Shown: positions 34,515 to 46,858, counted from the stretch's first letter. The stretch is 64,000 bases of DNA from Centroberyx gerrardi (GCF_048128805.1 NC_136015.1:25567903-25631902); one strand, 5' to 3'. Notes: generated by a model not told the origin, from the letters alone. Numbers and translations are program-made.

Positions 34515-35079
34515 ATGATGATGTCACAGATTCTACTGCTGGGCACCCTGGGGCTCCTTGTTCAGGGTGAGACTCTCTTCTGAAAACTTTGCTTCAGGAT
34601 GCAACCAGGTTTACCAGAATGATGTTCTGCTATGATGGAGAAACACTGAAACAACCAGCATTTACCTTCTTCCATCTATTCTCCATGTTAAAGAAATTAT
34701 ACTCTTCTGTTTTGATATTGATCATCTTTCTCCAAGCTGTATTTGTTTTAATAACCCTTCTCCTCTTTTTCATATTTTCTAGATTCAACAGGAGAAATCA
34801 TTCTGACTCAGTCTCCTGAATCTCATTCTGTTGAACCAGGACAGACTGTCTCTATCAGATGTAAAACCAGTACCAGTGTTGGGAATTGGCTCAACTGGTA
34901 CCTTCAGAAACCTGGAGAAACTACTAAACTTCTGATTTATACTGCTACAACCCGTCAGTCTGGGGTTTCAGATCGTTTTAGTGGGAGTGGATCTGGGACT
35001 GACTACACTCTGACCATCAGTGGAGTCCAGACTGAAGATACAGGAGTTTACTACTGTCAGCAGAGTAGCAGCTCGTTCA
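34515..35079 (+). CDS. Light-chain variable gene VB3
   Basis: Leader 34515-34566, V exon 34783-35079 ([17 protein letters not shown]). The V exon has no internal ATG, so it is easy to miss; the frame from the leader is open throughout. CDR1 [13 protein letters not shown]2 TATTRQS, CDR3 QQSSSSFT, the shortest CDR3 here. RSS 35080-35107. The acceptor is TCTAG instead of TCCAG. Confidence 0.9.
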
Positions 35080-35195
35080 CACAGTGATACAACGTCGTAC
35101 AAAAACCTCCCTCAGCTGGAGAGGAACTGATCTGACTCAACAGCTGCAGAGACACTAAAACATTAGAGGTCTCACCACAAGGGCAGTTCATTATT

Positions 35196-35406
35196 TCTAA
35201 AGATCACTATTAAAGAATGTATAAATCAATACTTTAGTTAACATGAACACCATTAGTAAATGATTACCAGACACATTAGTTAACTGTTAGTTAAGGGTTA
35301 GTTAATGCTTTACACTTTACAATAAGGGTACATTAATTAAGGGTTAGTTAATGCTTAATAAGCATTAACTAACCCTTAATTAATGTACCCTTATTGTAAA
35401 GTGTTA
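35196..35406. mobile_element. MITE with perfect 93-bp palindrome
   Basis: The stretch 35312-35404 is a perfect inverted repeat with 46-bp arms and a single central base (35358). The arm reads ACACTTTACAATAAGGGTAC and on. It resembles fish MITEs ending in GTAACACTTTACAATAAGG. Absent from the other VB spacers. Confidence 0.7.
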
Positions 35407-36177
35407 CCGATTTAATTTTAACTGTCATGAATAAGGATATTTTCCCTGAGAGTTTAAGGCATAAATACTCAATTTTAATAATATATATTAATAAGACCTT
35501 TCATATTTGAGCTAAAAGATCCTGAACATATTTCAGTCAAATAAACTCAACAAATTCAACTCTAATCAAAGAAGTTTAACTCTTTTAACTCTAAAACTTA
35601 AGATTTAATTCCTAACATTATGAGATTAATATTGATTTTACCATACTTTATTCAACAGACTATGTCTTACTCATACAAACTCAACAAGCTTAAAGTCATT
35701 AAACACATTACAATTATGCAATAACAGAAATGACAATCTAACGCACTATTAAATTCAACCATATTGTTAATATACAGTATAATGATAATATCAATATATT
35801 ATATTTTTGTTCAATCATACTGTGTTTCAGTCAAACAATTCGCTGAAGCTCACAGTTGAACAGATTCTATATGAACCAGTGAGTCTGAATATAATTCATT
35901 TGATGTTATTTAGTAAGTAGAGATGTATATTCTTTGCTGTTTGTATGTCCGTTAGTCCAGCTCTGTTCATGTTTGACCTCCCCATGCTGACCTCTAACCT
36001 GTTGAAAGTCAACTTCCCAACCATTCAGCTGTTCCTTCTCCACCCTCTCAAACCAAGAAGAAGATTGGAAGATTGGGAAGACTGGTTCAGTCCAAACACA
36101 AATACACACTAGACTTGTTGTGCTCCAATCAGCGTCAGAAAATCTAACAACATTGTCAATAATGTTTTCTTTACATT
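35407..36177. other. AT-rich spacer between VB3 and the C4-unit L1 relic
   Basis: Non-coding; includes the shared TTGAAAGTCAACTTCCC...ACTGGTTCAGT block near 36003-36092. Confidence 0.5.
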
Positions 36178-36500
36178 TTTAAGGAAGTCTTCTAGCTTTT
36201 ACTTGGAAAGTGGGACACACAAGGGTGTCTGTTGTCATCCCTTTTATTTGCCTCAGTGCTTGAGCCCTTTGCAGAGACAGAACGCTCACATTTAAATGTT
36301 TCAAGGATCAAAACTAGAGATCACACTAACGCTATATCCCTCTACGCTGATGATATCCGGCTTCTTATTTCTGATACTGAAATTTCTCTTACTACTTTTG
36401 TAGATTTATTAAAAAGATGCAACATGTTTTCTGGAACCCTAATCCTGTAAACCTAAAAACATTGGATTTGCTATCTAGATGTAACTATACAGAGAAATTA
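36178..36500 (+). mobile_element. Fossil L1-type LINE RT fragment (C4 unit)
   Basis: Shortest but best-preserved around the catalytic motif: LLFASVLEPFAETERSHLNV, then ISLYADDIRLLISDTEISLT. Confidence 0.78.
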
Positions 36501-36662
36501 AGACAGCATCATAAGATAATAGTTTTATAATAATAGTTTCATAATAATACCCATGGAAAAAACTGATTTGGTCAAAAGGTCTTTATTGTCTCAATGTATC
36601 AAGAATATCGGCATTACTGCGAGCAAGACAACATTACTATTTAAAGATGTAATGAGTCTGGT

Positions 36663-36665
<3 letters not shown>

Positions 36666-36744
<79 letters not shown>

Positions 36745-36752
36745 GAGAGAGA
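36666..36752. repeat. GA-rich tract in the C4 3' UTR
   Basis: Imperfect GA run between the C4 stop and the AATAAA at 36582-36587 (-). Confidence 0.9.
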
Positions 36753-36822
36753 CTACAGTGCTGAGTGCAGACTGAGAGCAGTAGCAGAGTAAAACCAGTA
36801 GCAGAAGTCCCAGTGAGTCAGG

Positions 36823-37154
36823 TCAGGACTGGGAACACCGGTCTCTCCTCAGTGTCTCCGAGAGCGGAGACTGGGAGCCCTGGGTGGCCTCACAGGTCAC
36901 AGAGCCCACCTTCCTCCACTGCTCTGCAGGGAGCCTCAGGGTGCTGCTCCAGCTGTAGCGGCCGTCCTTCTCCAGCACCCCGGGGCTCCTGCTCTCCTCC
37001 CAGCTGCTGCTGCTGCTGCTGCTGCCGTCCACCTTCCAGGCCAGCCTCCAGTCTGAGGGGAAGCCCTTGTTGGCCAGGCACATGAGCGTGGCCTTCCCCT
37101 GCTGCAGCTCCACGCTGGAGGGGGGCAGCACCGTCAGGGTGGGACGGACATCAC
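36823..37154 (-). CDS. Light-chain constant exon C4
   Basis: Seven serines, VLEKDG in place of [21 protein letters not shown] tail. AATAAA at 36582-36587 on -. Confidence 0.95.
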
Positions 37155-38009
37155 CTAGGAGACACCGATCAGCTTAGAGGACAGGAAGGCTGCGGCTGTC
37201 AATCAATCACCGGGCGGTTTGACACCTTTACTGTGTGAGAGTCCATTTTCCCCTTTAAGGACTTTCTGTCAGATGCTTTTTATGCTCCACCAGTCACTCA
37301 CTCACACATTGTTTCACTTCCCTTTAAGAAGCCTCTCATGCATATCAGCACAGAAAGAGTCCTCATATGACCACGAATATATCAAACTACATAATAAAAG
37401 GAGAACAGATTTGGATACATTTTAAAATTTCTCATCTAAATCAGCAAACATTTCTAACTGTATTTTAAATTAAATTGGAAACTGGAAAAATTGCAAAAAA
37501 ATTGGATTACAAATACATTTTTAAATAGGATTTTTTTCTTGAGGTTTGTTGAAACATAACTCTGTGTTTCTGTAAAGTATAACCTAAAAACAAATCATGA
37601 CCATAAAATTAGAAAATGTCGAAATAGCTTTTGAAACCGTACGCCTACTTGAAGCGACAAAATAAGACATTTGTCTACATTTTCAAATATTCACAAGTTG
37701 TCAACAATCATTTAAGTGAAAATTGAAGATTAAAAAGCAATTTTGGAAAGTAGTAATGTTTTTCATTCATCTTTTTTAAAGGTCAAGTTGTTGACTTTTC
37801 ACAGTATGTCTACAATGTGTAAAAACAAAAGTGTAGTCAAGCAGCTGTAAGTTAGACTCCATGGTTAAGGAGAGAAACAGAGAAAAGAAAGCTAACTGTA
37901 AGTGATGTAAGTCAACACACTGGATATTTATATCTACTTCTAAAATTCAGACACAGGAATAAAAGCCTTAATAAATAATATGATGTTTAAAATTTGTGCA
38001 GAAACTTAC

Positions 38010-38047
38010 TTCCAACATCCAGTCTGGTTCCTCCACCAAAAGTGTAC
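38010..38047 (-). CDS. Joining segment J4a
   Basis: Encodes [12 protein letters not shown] (first codon TAC). 23-RSS 38048-38086. Confidence 0.94.
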
Positions 38048-38395
38048 CACAGTGATACAAACTCATTGAGCCGCCGTACAAAAACCTCTCACTCTAGAGA
38101 GACACGGCTCTCTCACTTTGTCAGACAAAACTAAAACTACAAGCCCTCAAGAAGCAACTTTAGATTAATCGTTAGGAATACATACTTTCTCCTCTGGCCC
38201 AAGTCTCATGATTATTAAATTGGCTATTTGGATTCATTTTATTAAATTGTTTGTTCATTGGTGAAAGGAATTTCTCATTTACAAAATACATTTCAACATA
38301 GAAAATTAAATACATAGTTTCCTAAATTACACTGAATATGTAACACATTAAAATGTAGCTCATGGATTACGAAAAACATGAGATAGGTTACTTAC

Positions 38396-38433
38396 TTCCA
38401 ACATCCAGTCTGGTTCCTCCACCAAAAGTCCAC
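38396..38433 (-). CDS. Joining segment J4b
   Basis: Encodes [12 protein letters not shown]. 23-RSS 38434-38472. Confidence 0.94.
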
Positions 38434-38960
38434 CACAGTGATACAAACTCATTGAGCCGCCGTACAAAAACCTCTCACTCTAGAGAGACACGGCTCTCTC
38501 ACTTTGACAACAACAAACTCACCAAAATTAGTCTCAGTTTGTAAAATCTTGCTAGTTGACATAATAACTAGAAAAAATATCAAACTATGCCACAAATTTC
38601 CAACATTTGTCACTTTTGGTTTATATATTTTTACATTTATTATTTTATTTGTAAACTTAAAAAAAAGACAGAAACATTTGTTAAAAAGGACCTTTTTTAA
38701 TATATCCAGCCAAGATTAGCTTAGATCAGTTCTTAGTCAAGAGTTTGTTAAATTGATTGATCCATTTAGAAACAGCATCATCAGAGTAATCCAAGTCCCT
38801 GTTGGAGTCAGTCAGAGCATTTCCATAGAGAGCCACTTTGCATCAGCAGCACCATGCTCCAGTGCTCTGGGAGAGTTTATAGTCCTGAGAGTTGAACACT
38901 GGATGACTGACAGCTGTTCTTCATGACAACAGAAGCCACAGAAATCCTCCTCATCAAAAC

Positions 38961-39449
38961 ATGACTTTGATCTCCATCCTCATCTGGACTCTCCTCTGCT
39001 CCACTCAGGGTGAGAAAAAAAATCGATCTTTTTTCTATATTGTGAAAATCATTTGGAGTGTAGCTGAGTTTCACCTCTCCATCTCATCTCCAATGTTTCT
39101 TCTCTCTCCTCAGGGTCTTTTGGTCAAAACATTGTCTTGACTCAGCCAGCAGCAAAATCAGTTCAGCTTGGTCAAACTGTCTCTATGGACTGTAAGGCCA
39201 GTCCAAAAGTTAGCCAGTACTCTGGCTCACAATATTACCTTGCTTGGTACCATCAGAAAACTGGAGAAGCTCCTAAACTTCTGATCTACGTAACATCAAA
39301 CAGATTTTCGGGAATCTCCTCCAGATTCACTGGAAGTGGAGGAGGGAATGGAGTTGACTTCACTCTGACCATCAGTGGAGTCCAGGCTGAAGATGCAGCA
39401 GTTTACTACTGTCAGAGTTACCACTCTATCAACAGTCAGTATCTGTTCA
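38961..39449 (+). CDS. Light-chain variable gene VA7 (mosaic)
   Basis: Promoter (CTTTGCAT 38836-38843) and leader start [13 protein letters not shown] are those of VA. From about 38999 the leader end (STQG), the intron (39010-39113) and most of the V exon (39114-39449) belong to another V subfamily: [29 protein letters not shown] and [15 protein letters not shown]. Framework 3 is two residues longer ([10 protein letters not shown] against GSGSGTDF). From [19 protein letters not shown] on, including CDR3 [13 protein letters not shown] and the RSS (39450-39477), it is VA again. Cysteines and Trp are present; open frame. Confidence 0.92.
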
Positions 39450-39544
39450 CACAGTGATAAAGCGTCGTACAAAAACCTCCCTCAGTCAGACTGAACTGAC
39501 TGCTGCAGCTGGAAGCTACTGCAGGAACTGATACAGTTCACTGA

Positions 39545-39546
<2 letters not shown>

Positions 39547-39621
<75 letters not shown>
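39547..39621. repeat. (CA)n microsatellite after VA7
   Basis: Long uninterrupted CA run. Confidence 0.9.
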
Positions 39622-39624
<3 letters not shown>

Positions 39625-39646
39625 AGAACTTGGTTGGCAAGAATTT

Positions 39647-39949
39647 ATGATGTTGTTCATAGTGTCTCTACCAGTTTTCCTTCTGAAGTTAAAACAGCCC
39701 ACCTCCCACCTCAACAACCTGAAAGTTCCCCCAAATGAAGAGGACAGTTCCAGTGAAGAAGCCCAATCAGACCCATTAAAAGCACAACAACATCTAGCAA
39801 AGTAAGCTGTCCTGATGCCGACCCCCAAACCACTGCTGAATGATCCAAACAGCTTATCCACGCTGGTCCTGGAATATCTGGACTGTCAGGATCCAAACAG
39901 ATCAGGAGGATCATTCAGTCAACTGGATCAGGAAGCCTTATTTAGATAG
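39647..39949 (+). other. Post-VA7 coding-like tract (full long form)
   Basis: The only complete copy: ATG 39647, same frame past the TAA to TAG 39947-39949, 101 codons with a single internal stop. See 12470-12628 and 16852-17138. Confidence 0.4.
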
Positions 39950-40004
39950 AGGAAAGTCAAGAGAGTCTTTTTCTTGAAGGAAGGGAATAGTTGGGTGAAC
40001 ACAT

Positions 40005-41235
40005 GTATCTGTTGTACACATACAGTCGATCACAATATTCTTCTAAATCGCCTTGTGAACTACATTGGTATCCGAGGCCCTGCACTTTCATGATTTAAGT
40101 TTTATCTTTTCGATAGAATGCAGAATGTATCTGACCACAGCATCATCTCTGAATGCTCCAATGTGAACTTTGGTGTACCACAAGGTTCAGTTCTAGACCC
40201 ATTGCTATTCTCTATTCACATGCTATGATATAAATGTTCACTGCTATGCTGACAAAACTCAAATCTATAATGACTGCAATCAATCCTTTGGCGAACCGGG
40301 AGCCAATGACGCCAGAACAGGGGAAATGTGGTCTCTCTTTTTGGTACCAGTGAGAAGTCTTGCTGCAGTGTTCTGGACCTGCTGTAGGCGGGACAGGGAA
40401 GACTGACTGATACCAGTATACAAGGAGTTACAATAGTTGAAGCGACAGGAAATTAATGCATGTAAAACTATTTCTAGGTCGTGAAAAGAAAGGAAGGACT
40501 TGACTTTGGAAATGGTTCTGACATTAAACTTCTTGATATTAAATGCCAACAAAAGATAGGTTAGTTGTAACAAAAAGATCTCGAGTCACTTTAAATTTGC
40601 GGGAGTCCCAAAGCTGAAAGCCTTGGCATTACATTTGATCCAATTCTCTCATTTGACTCACACATCAGAGATATCACAGGGATAGCCTTGATAGCCAATT
40701 AAATTCTTGTACATGCATTTGTTTCCTTGAGACCTGATTACTGTCATGTCTTTCTGGTCTGCCAAACTCCAGTGTTAAAACCCTTCTAGTTGTACAAAAT
40801 GCTACAACTACAATTTTAACTAAAACTAGAGAATTCAATCACATTACACCCATTGCGACCTCTGCTTACTGGCTCCCGATTCAAGCCAGATCTGATTTCA
40901 AAGTATTTCCACTAATGTACAAATTGTTATATGGGCTTGTGCCGTCATATTTATCTGACATAATCCCTTACATACATCCTCGTGTCCTCTGATCGCAGGA
41001 CGCTGGTTACCGTCCCGATAATCAAGGAGAAATCAGCAGGCAGCAGACAAATTTCCTACAGAGGTCCCTGTCTTTGGAGTCAACTTACTCTTGCCATTAG
41101 GGAAGCTAATTCTTTGGAAATCTTCTATCCAAACAAAAAACCTATCTATTTTCACTGTCATAAGACCAACCCTCGCCCTGTTTATTTTGGGACCGATACA
41201 GTCTCTTCTTAATTCATAATTACTTTAATTTAGAC
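40005..41235 (+). mobile_element. Rearranged LINE remains between VA7 and VB4
   Basis: Close copy of the composite at 17195-18420, with the same internal inverted piece (40270-40580). Confidence 0.75.
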
Positions 41236-41503
41236 AGCATTAATATGGGAACAGGCTGTTGGGAATCCAGTTTAGGGCTACCTCTTGGTCTGTCTGCATC
41301 ATTACACTCACTGTCTGCATGCTGTCTGCATGAAGGTGTACGCATTTGAACATTTCTGCTCAGAGTGTGTGGATCGTGCTTAGTTCACTTTATTAAGACC
41401 TTCTATTAATCTCATGTACATGAGGATTATTTAAATAGTCAATGCTCCCAGCACTGAGGGGGAAACACCATGATATGCTCAGGACAGCTACAGTTCACTG
41501 ACT

Positions 41504-41517
41504 CTGTGCGTGTGTGT

Positions 41518-41559
<42 letters not shown>

Positions 41560-41561
41560 AT
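41504..41561 (+). promoter_or_regulatory. VB4 promoter: (GT)n abutting octamer
   Basis: GT run with one C and one A interruption (41504-41555), running into GTTTGCAT 41554-41561. Confidence 0.65.
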
Positions 41562-41656
41562 ATCAGTCCTGCCTCTCTGCTCTCCACCCGTTAAGAGGCC
41601 AGTGTTGATCAGTGGCTGTCCAGGCCTTTCAGAGCCACTGACACGCCGGCAGCACA

Positions 41657-42224
41657 ATGATGATGTCACAGATTCTACTGCTGGGCACCCTGGGGCTCCT
41701 TGTTCAGGGTGAGACTCTCTTCTGAAAACTTTGCTTCAGGATGCAACCAGGTTTACCAAAGTGATGTTTTGCTATGATGGAGAAACACTGAAACAACCAG
41801 CATTTACCTTCTTCCATCTATTCTCCATGTTAAAGAAATTATACTCTTCTGTTTTGATATTGATCATCTTTCTCCAAGCTGTATTTGTCTCAATAACCCT
41901 TCTCCTCTTTTTCATATTTTCCAGATTCAACAGGAGAAATCATTGTGACTCAGTCTCCTGAATCTCAGTCTGTTGAACCAGGACAGACTGTCTCTATCAG
42001 ATGTAAAACCAGTTCAGGTGTTGGTAGCTACTTCAACTGGTACCTTCAGAAACCTGGAGAAACTCCTAAACTCCTGATTTATTATGCTACAACCCGTCAG
42101 TCTGGGGTTTCAGGTCGTTTTAGTGGGAGTGGATCTGGGACTGACTTCACTCTGACCATCAGTGGAGTCCAGACTGAAGATACAGGAGTTTACTACTGTC
42201 AGCAGAGTTACAGCTTCCCGTTCA
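41657..42224 (+). CDS. Light-chain variable gene VB4
   Basis: Leader 41657-41708, V exon 41925-42224. CDR1 [13 protein letters not shown]2 YATTRQS, CDR3 [12 protein letters not shown] 42225-42252. Nearly identical to VB2. Confidence 0.93.
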
Positions 42225-42252
42225 CACAGTGATACAACGTCGTACAAAAACC

Positions 42253-43264
42253 TCCCTCAGCTGGAGAGGAACTGATCTGACTCAACAGCTGCAGAGAAAC
42301 TAAAACATTAGAGGTCTCACCACAAGGGCAGTTCATTATAGTATACAATAATAATATTTTCATGATGAAAATATTTTAAGTAATTCAATGACTTCATACT
42401 TTTTACTTTTTAATGATTCTATTGTTGAAACATGTTTGAAACATGATCACTGTTACAGTGAGTCTAACAGTTTACTCACAGTCAGAGCCAAACACATTCT
42501 AAGGATTTAATTTCAACTGTCAATAATTAGAATATTTTCCTTGAGATTATCACGCATTAATACCACTTAATACTACATACATATATTAATAATAAGTTTA
42601 ATTTTTTAACTGGCATGTTCTACCACAAACATACTGAATATATGTCAGCCAAATAAACTCAAACTCAAATCAATTTCAACTTTTTACAATAGATCATTTA
42701 ATTCATGTTTTAAGATTAATATTGATTTCAATATATGATACTTTAGTCAAACAGACTTAGTATGTCTTAGTTATATATACTCAACAAACTCAAACTCATT
42801 ACGATTTTCCAACAATACAAAGGACAATTTATTGCATCAAAAAATTCAATAATATTGATCTTATATTATATATACATTATATTATTGTACAATAATACTG
42901 TGTGTTCAGTCAACGAATTCTCTCAGGCTCACAGTTGAAGAGATTCTATGTAAACAGTTTCCAGTGAGTCTAAATGTAATTCATTTGACATTATTTATGA
43001 TGTAGAAATGTATTTTATTGGCTGTGTTTCTAAGCATGTCCAGCCATCTCTGTTTCTCGCTGACCTCTCTATACTGACCTCCAACCTGTTGAAAGTCAGC
43101 TTCCCAACCACTCAGCTGTTCCATCTCCATCCTCTCAAACCAAACTGGGAAGCCTGGGAAGACTGGTTCAGTACAAACACAAACACACACTAGACTTGTT
43201 GTGATTCATTCAGCCTCAGAAAACTGAACAACATTCTGTTAGTGACAATTTTTCCTTTTAATTT
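42253..43264. other. AT-rich spacer between VB4 and the C5-unit L1 relic
   Basis: Near-copy of 24041-25054; nothing coding. Confidence 0.5.
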
Positions 43265-43730
43265 TTAAGGAAGTCTTCTAGCTTTTACTTGGAAAGGGGG
43301 ACACGCCAAGGGTGTCCGTTGTCATCCTTTTTATTTGCCTCAGTGCTTGAGCGCTTTGCAGAGACAGAAGTATGACATGTAAATATTTCAGGGGTCAAAC
43401 CTTAAGTTCACACTCATGTTATATCACTTTATGCTGATGATGTCCTGCTTTTTATTTCTACTCCTGAAAATGCTCTTACTACTTTTGTAGATTTATTACA
43501 AAGATTCAGCATATTTTCTGGATACATTATAAACTTGACACAGGCAGAGGCTTTACCAATAGGACACTTTAGTAATGAGGGATCATTGGGTTAAAACATT
43601 GGATTATCTATCTACGTGTAACCATAGAGAGAAATTTCCAAACAATACATGAGAGCAATTTTACACCAGTCATGCAAAGAGTGATAAGAAATGGAAATGA
43701 AAATTGCCTCTTTTCATCTTAACATCCACA
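43265..43730 (+). mobile_element. Fossil L1-type LINE RT fragment (C5 unit)
   Basis: Same fragment as in the other C units, in the longer form with a CTTAAGTTCACACTCATG stretch before the YADD region. Confidence 0.75.
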
Positions 43731-43939
43731 CCTAGCTCCTGCCTATCTTTAGGATATCACAGGTAAACATAATCACTTTCATGTTTCTGTCACAGAGTTA
43801 ATGAATAATATAATAATAATATCCATGGAAACACAGCTGAGTTGGTAAACAGATCTTTATTGTCTTAACATATCAAGAATCATATCTGCGAGCAGGAAAA
43901 CATAACTTTTTTACTTTTTAAAGATGAAATGAGTCTGGT

Positions 43940-44009
43940 GAGAGAGAGAGAGAAAGAGAGGGAGAGAGAGAGAGAGAGAGGGAGAGAGAGAGACAGAGAG
44001 AGAGAGAGA
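43940..44009. repeat. GA-rich tract in the C5 3' UTR
   Basis: Between the C5 stop and the AATAAA at 43856-43861 (-). Confidence 0.9.
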
Positions 44010-44079
44010 CTACAGTGCTGAGTGCAGACTGAGAGCAGTAGCAGAATAAGACTAGTAGCAGAAGTCCCAGTGAGTCAGG

Positions 44080-44411
44080 TCAGGACTGGGAACACTGGTC
44101 TCTCCTCAGTGTCTCCGAGAGCGGAGACTGGGAGCCCTGGGTGGCCTCACAGGTCACAGAGCCCACCTTCCTCCACTGCTCTGCAGGGAGCCTCAGGGTG
44201 CTGCTCCAGCTGTAGCGGCCGTCCTTCTCCAGCACCCCGGGGCTCCTGCTCTCCTCCCAGCTGCTGCTGCTGCTGCTGCTGCCGTCCACCTTCCAGGCCA
44301 GCCTCCAGTCTGAGGGGAAGCCCTTGTTGGCCAGGCACATGAGCGTGGCCTTCCCCTGCTGCAGCTCCACGCTGGAGGGGGGCAGCACCGTCAGGGTGGG
44401 ACGGACATCAC
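44080..44411 (-). CDS. Light-chain constant exon C5
   Basis: As C4 (VLEKDG, PAEQWRK, seven serines) except RRDQCSQS, with Gln before the terminal Cys. AATAAA at 43856-43861 on -. Confidence 0.95.
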
Positions 44412-45256
44412 CTAGGAGACACCGATCAGCTTAGAGGACAGGAAGGCTGCGGCTGTCAATCAATCACCGGGCAGTTTGACACCTTTACTGTGTGAGAGTG
44501 GATTTTCCCCTTTAAGGACTTTCTGTCAGATGCTTTTTATGCTCCACCAGTCACTCACTCACACATTGTTTCACTTCCCTTTAAGAAGCCTCTCATGCAT
44601 ATCAGCACAGAAAGAGTCCTCATATGACCACAAATATATCAAACTACATAATAAAAGGAGTACAGATTTGGAAACATTTTAAAATTTCTTTTCTAAATCA
44701 GCAAACATTTTTAACTGTATTTTAAATTAAACTAGAAACTGGAAAAATTGCAAACAAATTGGATTACAAATACATTTTTAAATAGGATTTTTTTCTTGAG
44801 GTTTGTTGAAACATAACTCTGTGTTTCTGTAAAGTATAAGCTAAAAACAAATCATGACCATAAAATTAGAAAATGTCGAAATAGCTTTTGAAACCGTACG
44901 CCTACTTGAAGCGACAAAATAAGACATTTTCAAATATTCACAAGTTGTCAACAATCATTTAAGTGAAAATTGCAGATTAAAAAGCAATTTTGGAAAGTAG
45001 TAATGATTTTCATTTATCTTTTCTAAAGGTCAAGTTGTTGACTTTTCAGAGTATGTCTACAATGTGTAAAAACAAAAGTGTAGTCAAGCAGCTGTAAGTT
45101 AGACTCCATGGTTAAGGAGAGAAACAGAGAAAAGAAAGCTAACTGTAAGTGATGTAAGTCAACACACTGGATATTTATATCTACTTCTAAAATTCAGACA
45201 CAGGAATAAAAGCCTTAATAAATAATATGATGTTTAAAATTTGTGCAGAAACTTAC

Positions 45257-45294
45257 TTCCAACATCCAGTCTGGTTCCTCCACCAAAAGTCCTC
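45257..45294 (-). CDS. Joining segment J5a
   Basis: Encodes [12 protein letters not shown] (first codon AGG), the only Arg version. 23-RSS 45295-45333. Confidence 0.94.
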
Positions 45295-45642
45295 CACAGT
45301 GATACAAACTCATTGAGCCGCCGTACAAAAACCTCTCACTCTAGAGAGACACGGCTCTCTCACTTTGTCAGACAAAACTAAAACTACAAGCCCTCAAGAA
45401 GCAACTTTATATTAATTGTTAGGAATACATACTTTCTCCTCTGGCCCAAGTCTCATGATTATTAAATTGGCCATTTGGATTCATTTAATTAAATTGTTTG
45501 TTCATTGGTGAAAGGAATTTCTCATTTACAAAATACATATCAACATAGAAAATTGAATATGTAGCTTTCTAAATTACACTGAATATGTAACAAATTAAAA
45601 TGTAGCTCATGGATTACGAAAAACATGAGATAGGTTACTTAC

Positions 45643-45680
45643 TTCCAACATCCAGTCTGGTTCCTCCACCAAAAGTCAAC
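45643..45680 (-). CDS. Joining segment J5b
   Basis: Encodes [12 protein letters not shown]. 23-RSS 45681-45719, with one spacer change (CGCTGT for CGCCGT). Confidence 0.93.
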
Positions 45681-46232
45681 CACAGTGATACAAACTCATT
45701 GAGCCGCTGTACAAAAACCTCTCACTCTAGAGAGACACGGCTCTCTCACTTTGACAACAACAAACTCACCAAAATCAGGCTGAATTTGTAAAACCTAGCT
45801 AGCTCATGTAATAACTAGCTAAATTATCACAAATAGCACAACATTCCTACATTAATCAATTTTGGTTTGTATACTGTTAAATTTGTCTTGTAGTGATATT
45901 TATTTCTCTAGCAGTGAACTTAAACAAGACAAAATAAATTCTTGAAAAACACTTGTTTATAGACATCAAACCAAATCTACATATTAATTACATTGGATGC
46001 ATTGATAATCAAGAGTTTGGTAAATTGATTGATCCATTTAGAAACAGCATCATCAGAGTAATCCAAGTCCCTGTTGGAGTCAGTCAGAGCATTTCCATAG
46101 AGAGCCACTTTGCATCAGCAGCACCATGCTCCAGTGCTCTGGGAGAGTTTATAGTCCTGAGAGTTGAACACTGGATGACTGACAGCTGTCCTTCATGACA
46201 ACAGAAGCCACAGAAATCCTCCTCATCAAAAC

Positions 46233-46712
46233 ATGACTTTGATCTCCATCCTCATCTGGACTCTCCTCTGCTGCTGCTTCACAGGTAAAGTCCAGAGAAT
46301 CAAACTCCTCTCCTCTATGAACATCCGTCCCTCTGAAATGAAGCGGAGAAAACCATGACGGTGGTTTATGTTTTTGTCTCTGTATCCTCAGAGTCCAGAG
46401 GCCAGGTCACAGTGACTCAGCCTGGAGCAGTGAGGTCTGCTCCGGGAGGCTCCGTCACCATCAGCTGTCGAACCAATCCCAAGGTTTATTTTAGTACCTA
46501 CCACCGTTTATCCTGGTACCAACAGAGAGACGGAGAAACTCCTAAACTCCTCATTTACTATGCTAATCAGAGAGCATCAGGGATTCCAGATCGTTTTACA
46601 GGCAGTGGATCAGGGACTGACTTCACTCTGACCATCAGTGGAGTCCAGGCTGAAGATGCAGCAGTTTACTACTGTCAGAGTTTCCATGTTATCAGCAGTC
46701 AGTATGTGTTCA
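46233..46712 (+). CDS. Light-chain variable gene VA8
   Basis: Leader 46233-46284, V exon 46392-46712. CDR1 [13 protein letters not shown] (Asn where others have Ser), CDR2 YANQRAS, CDR3 [16 protein letters not shown] 46713-46740. CTTTGCAT 46108-46115. Appears functional. Confidence 0.93.
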
Positions 46713-46809
46713 CACAGTGATAAAGCGTCGTACAAAAACCTCCCTCAGTCAGACTGAACTGACTGCTGCAGCTGGAAGCTACTGCAGGAACTGATACAGT
46801 TCACTGAGG

Positions 46810-46816
46810 ACACACA

Positions 46817-46858
<42 letters not shown>

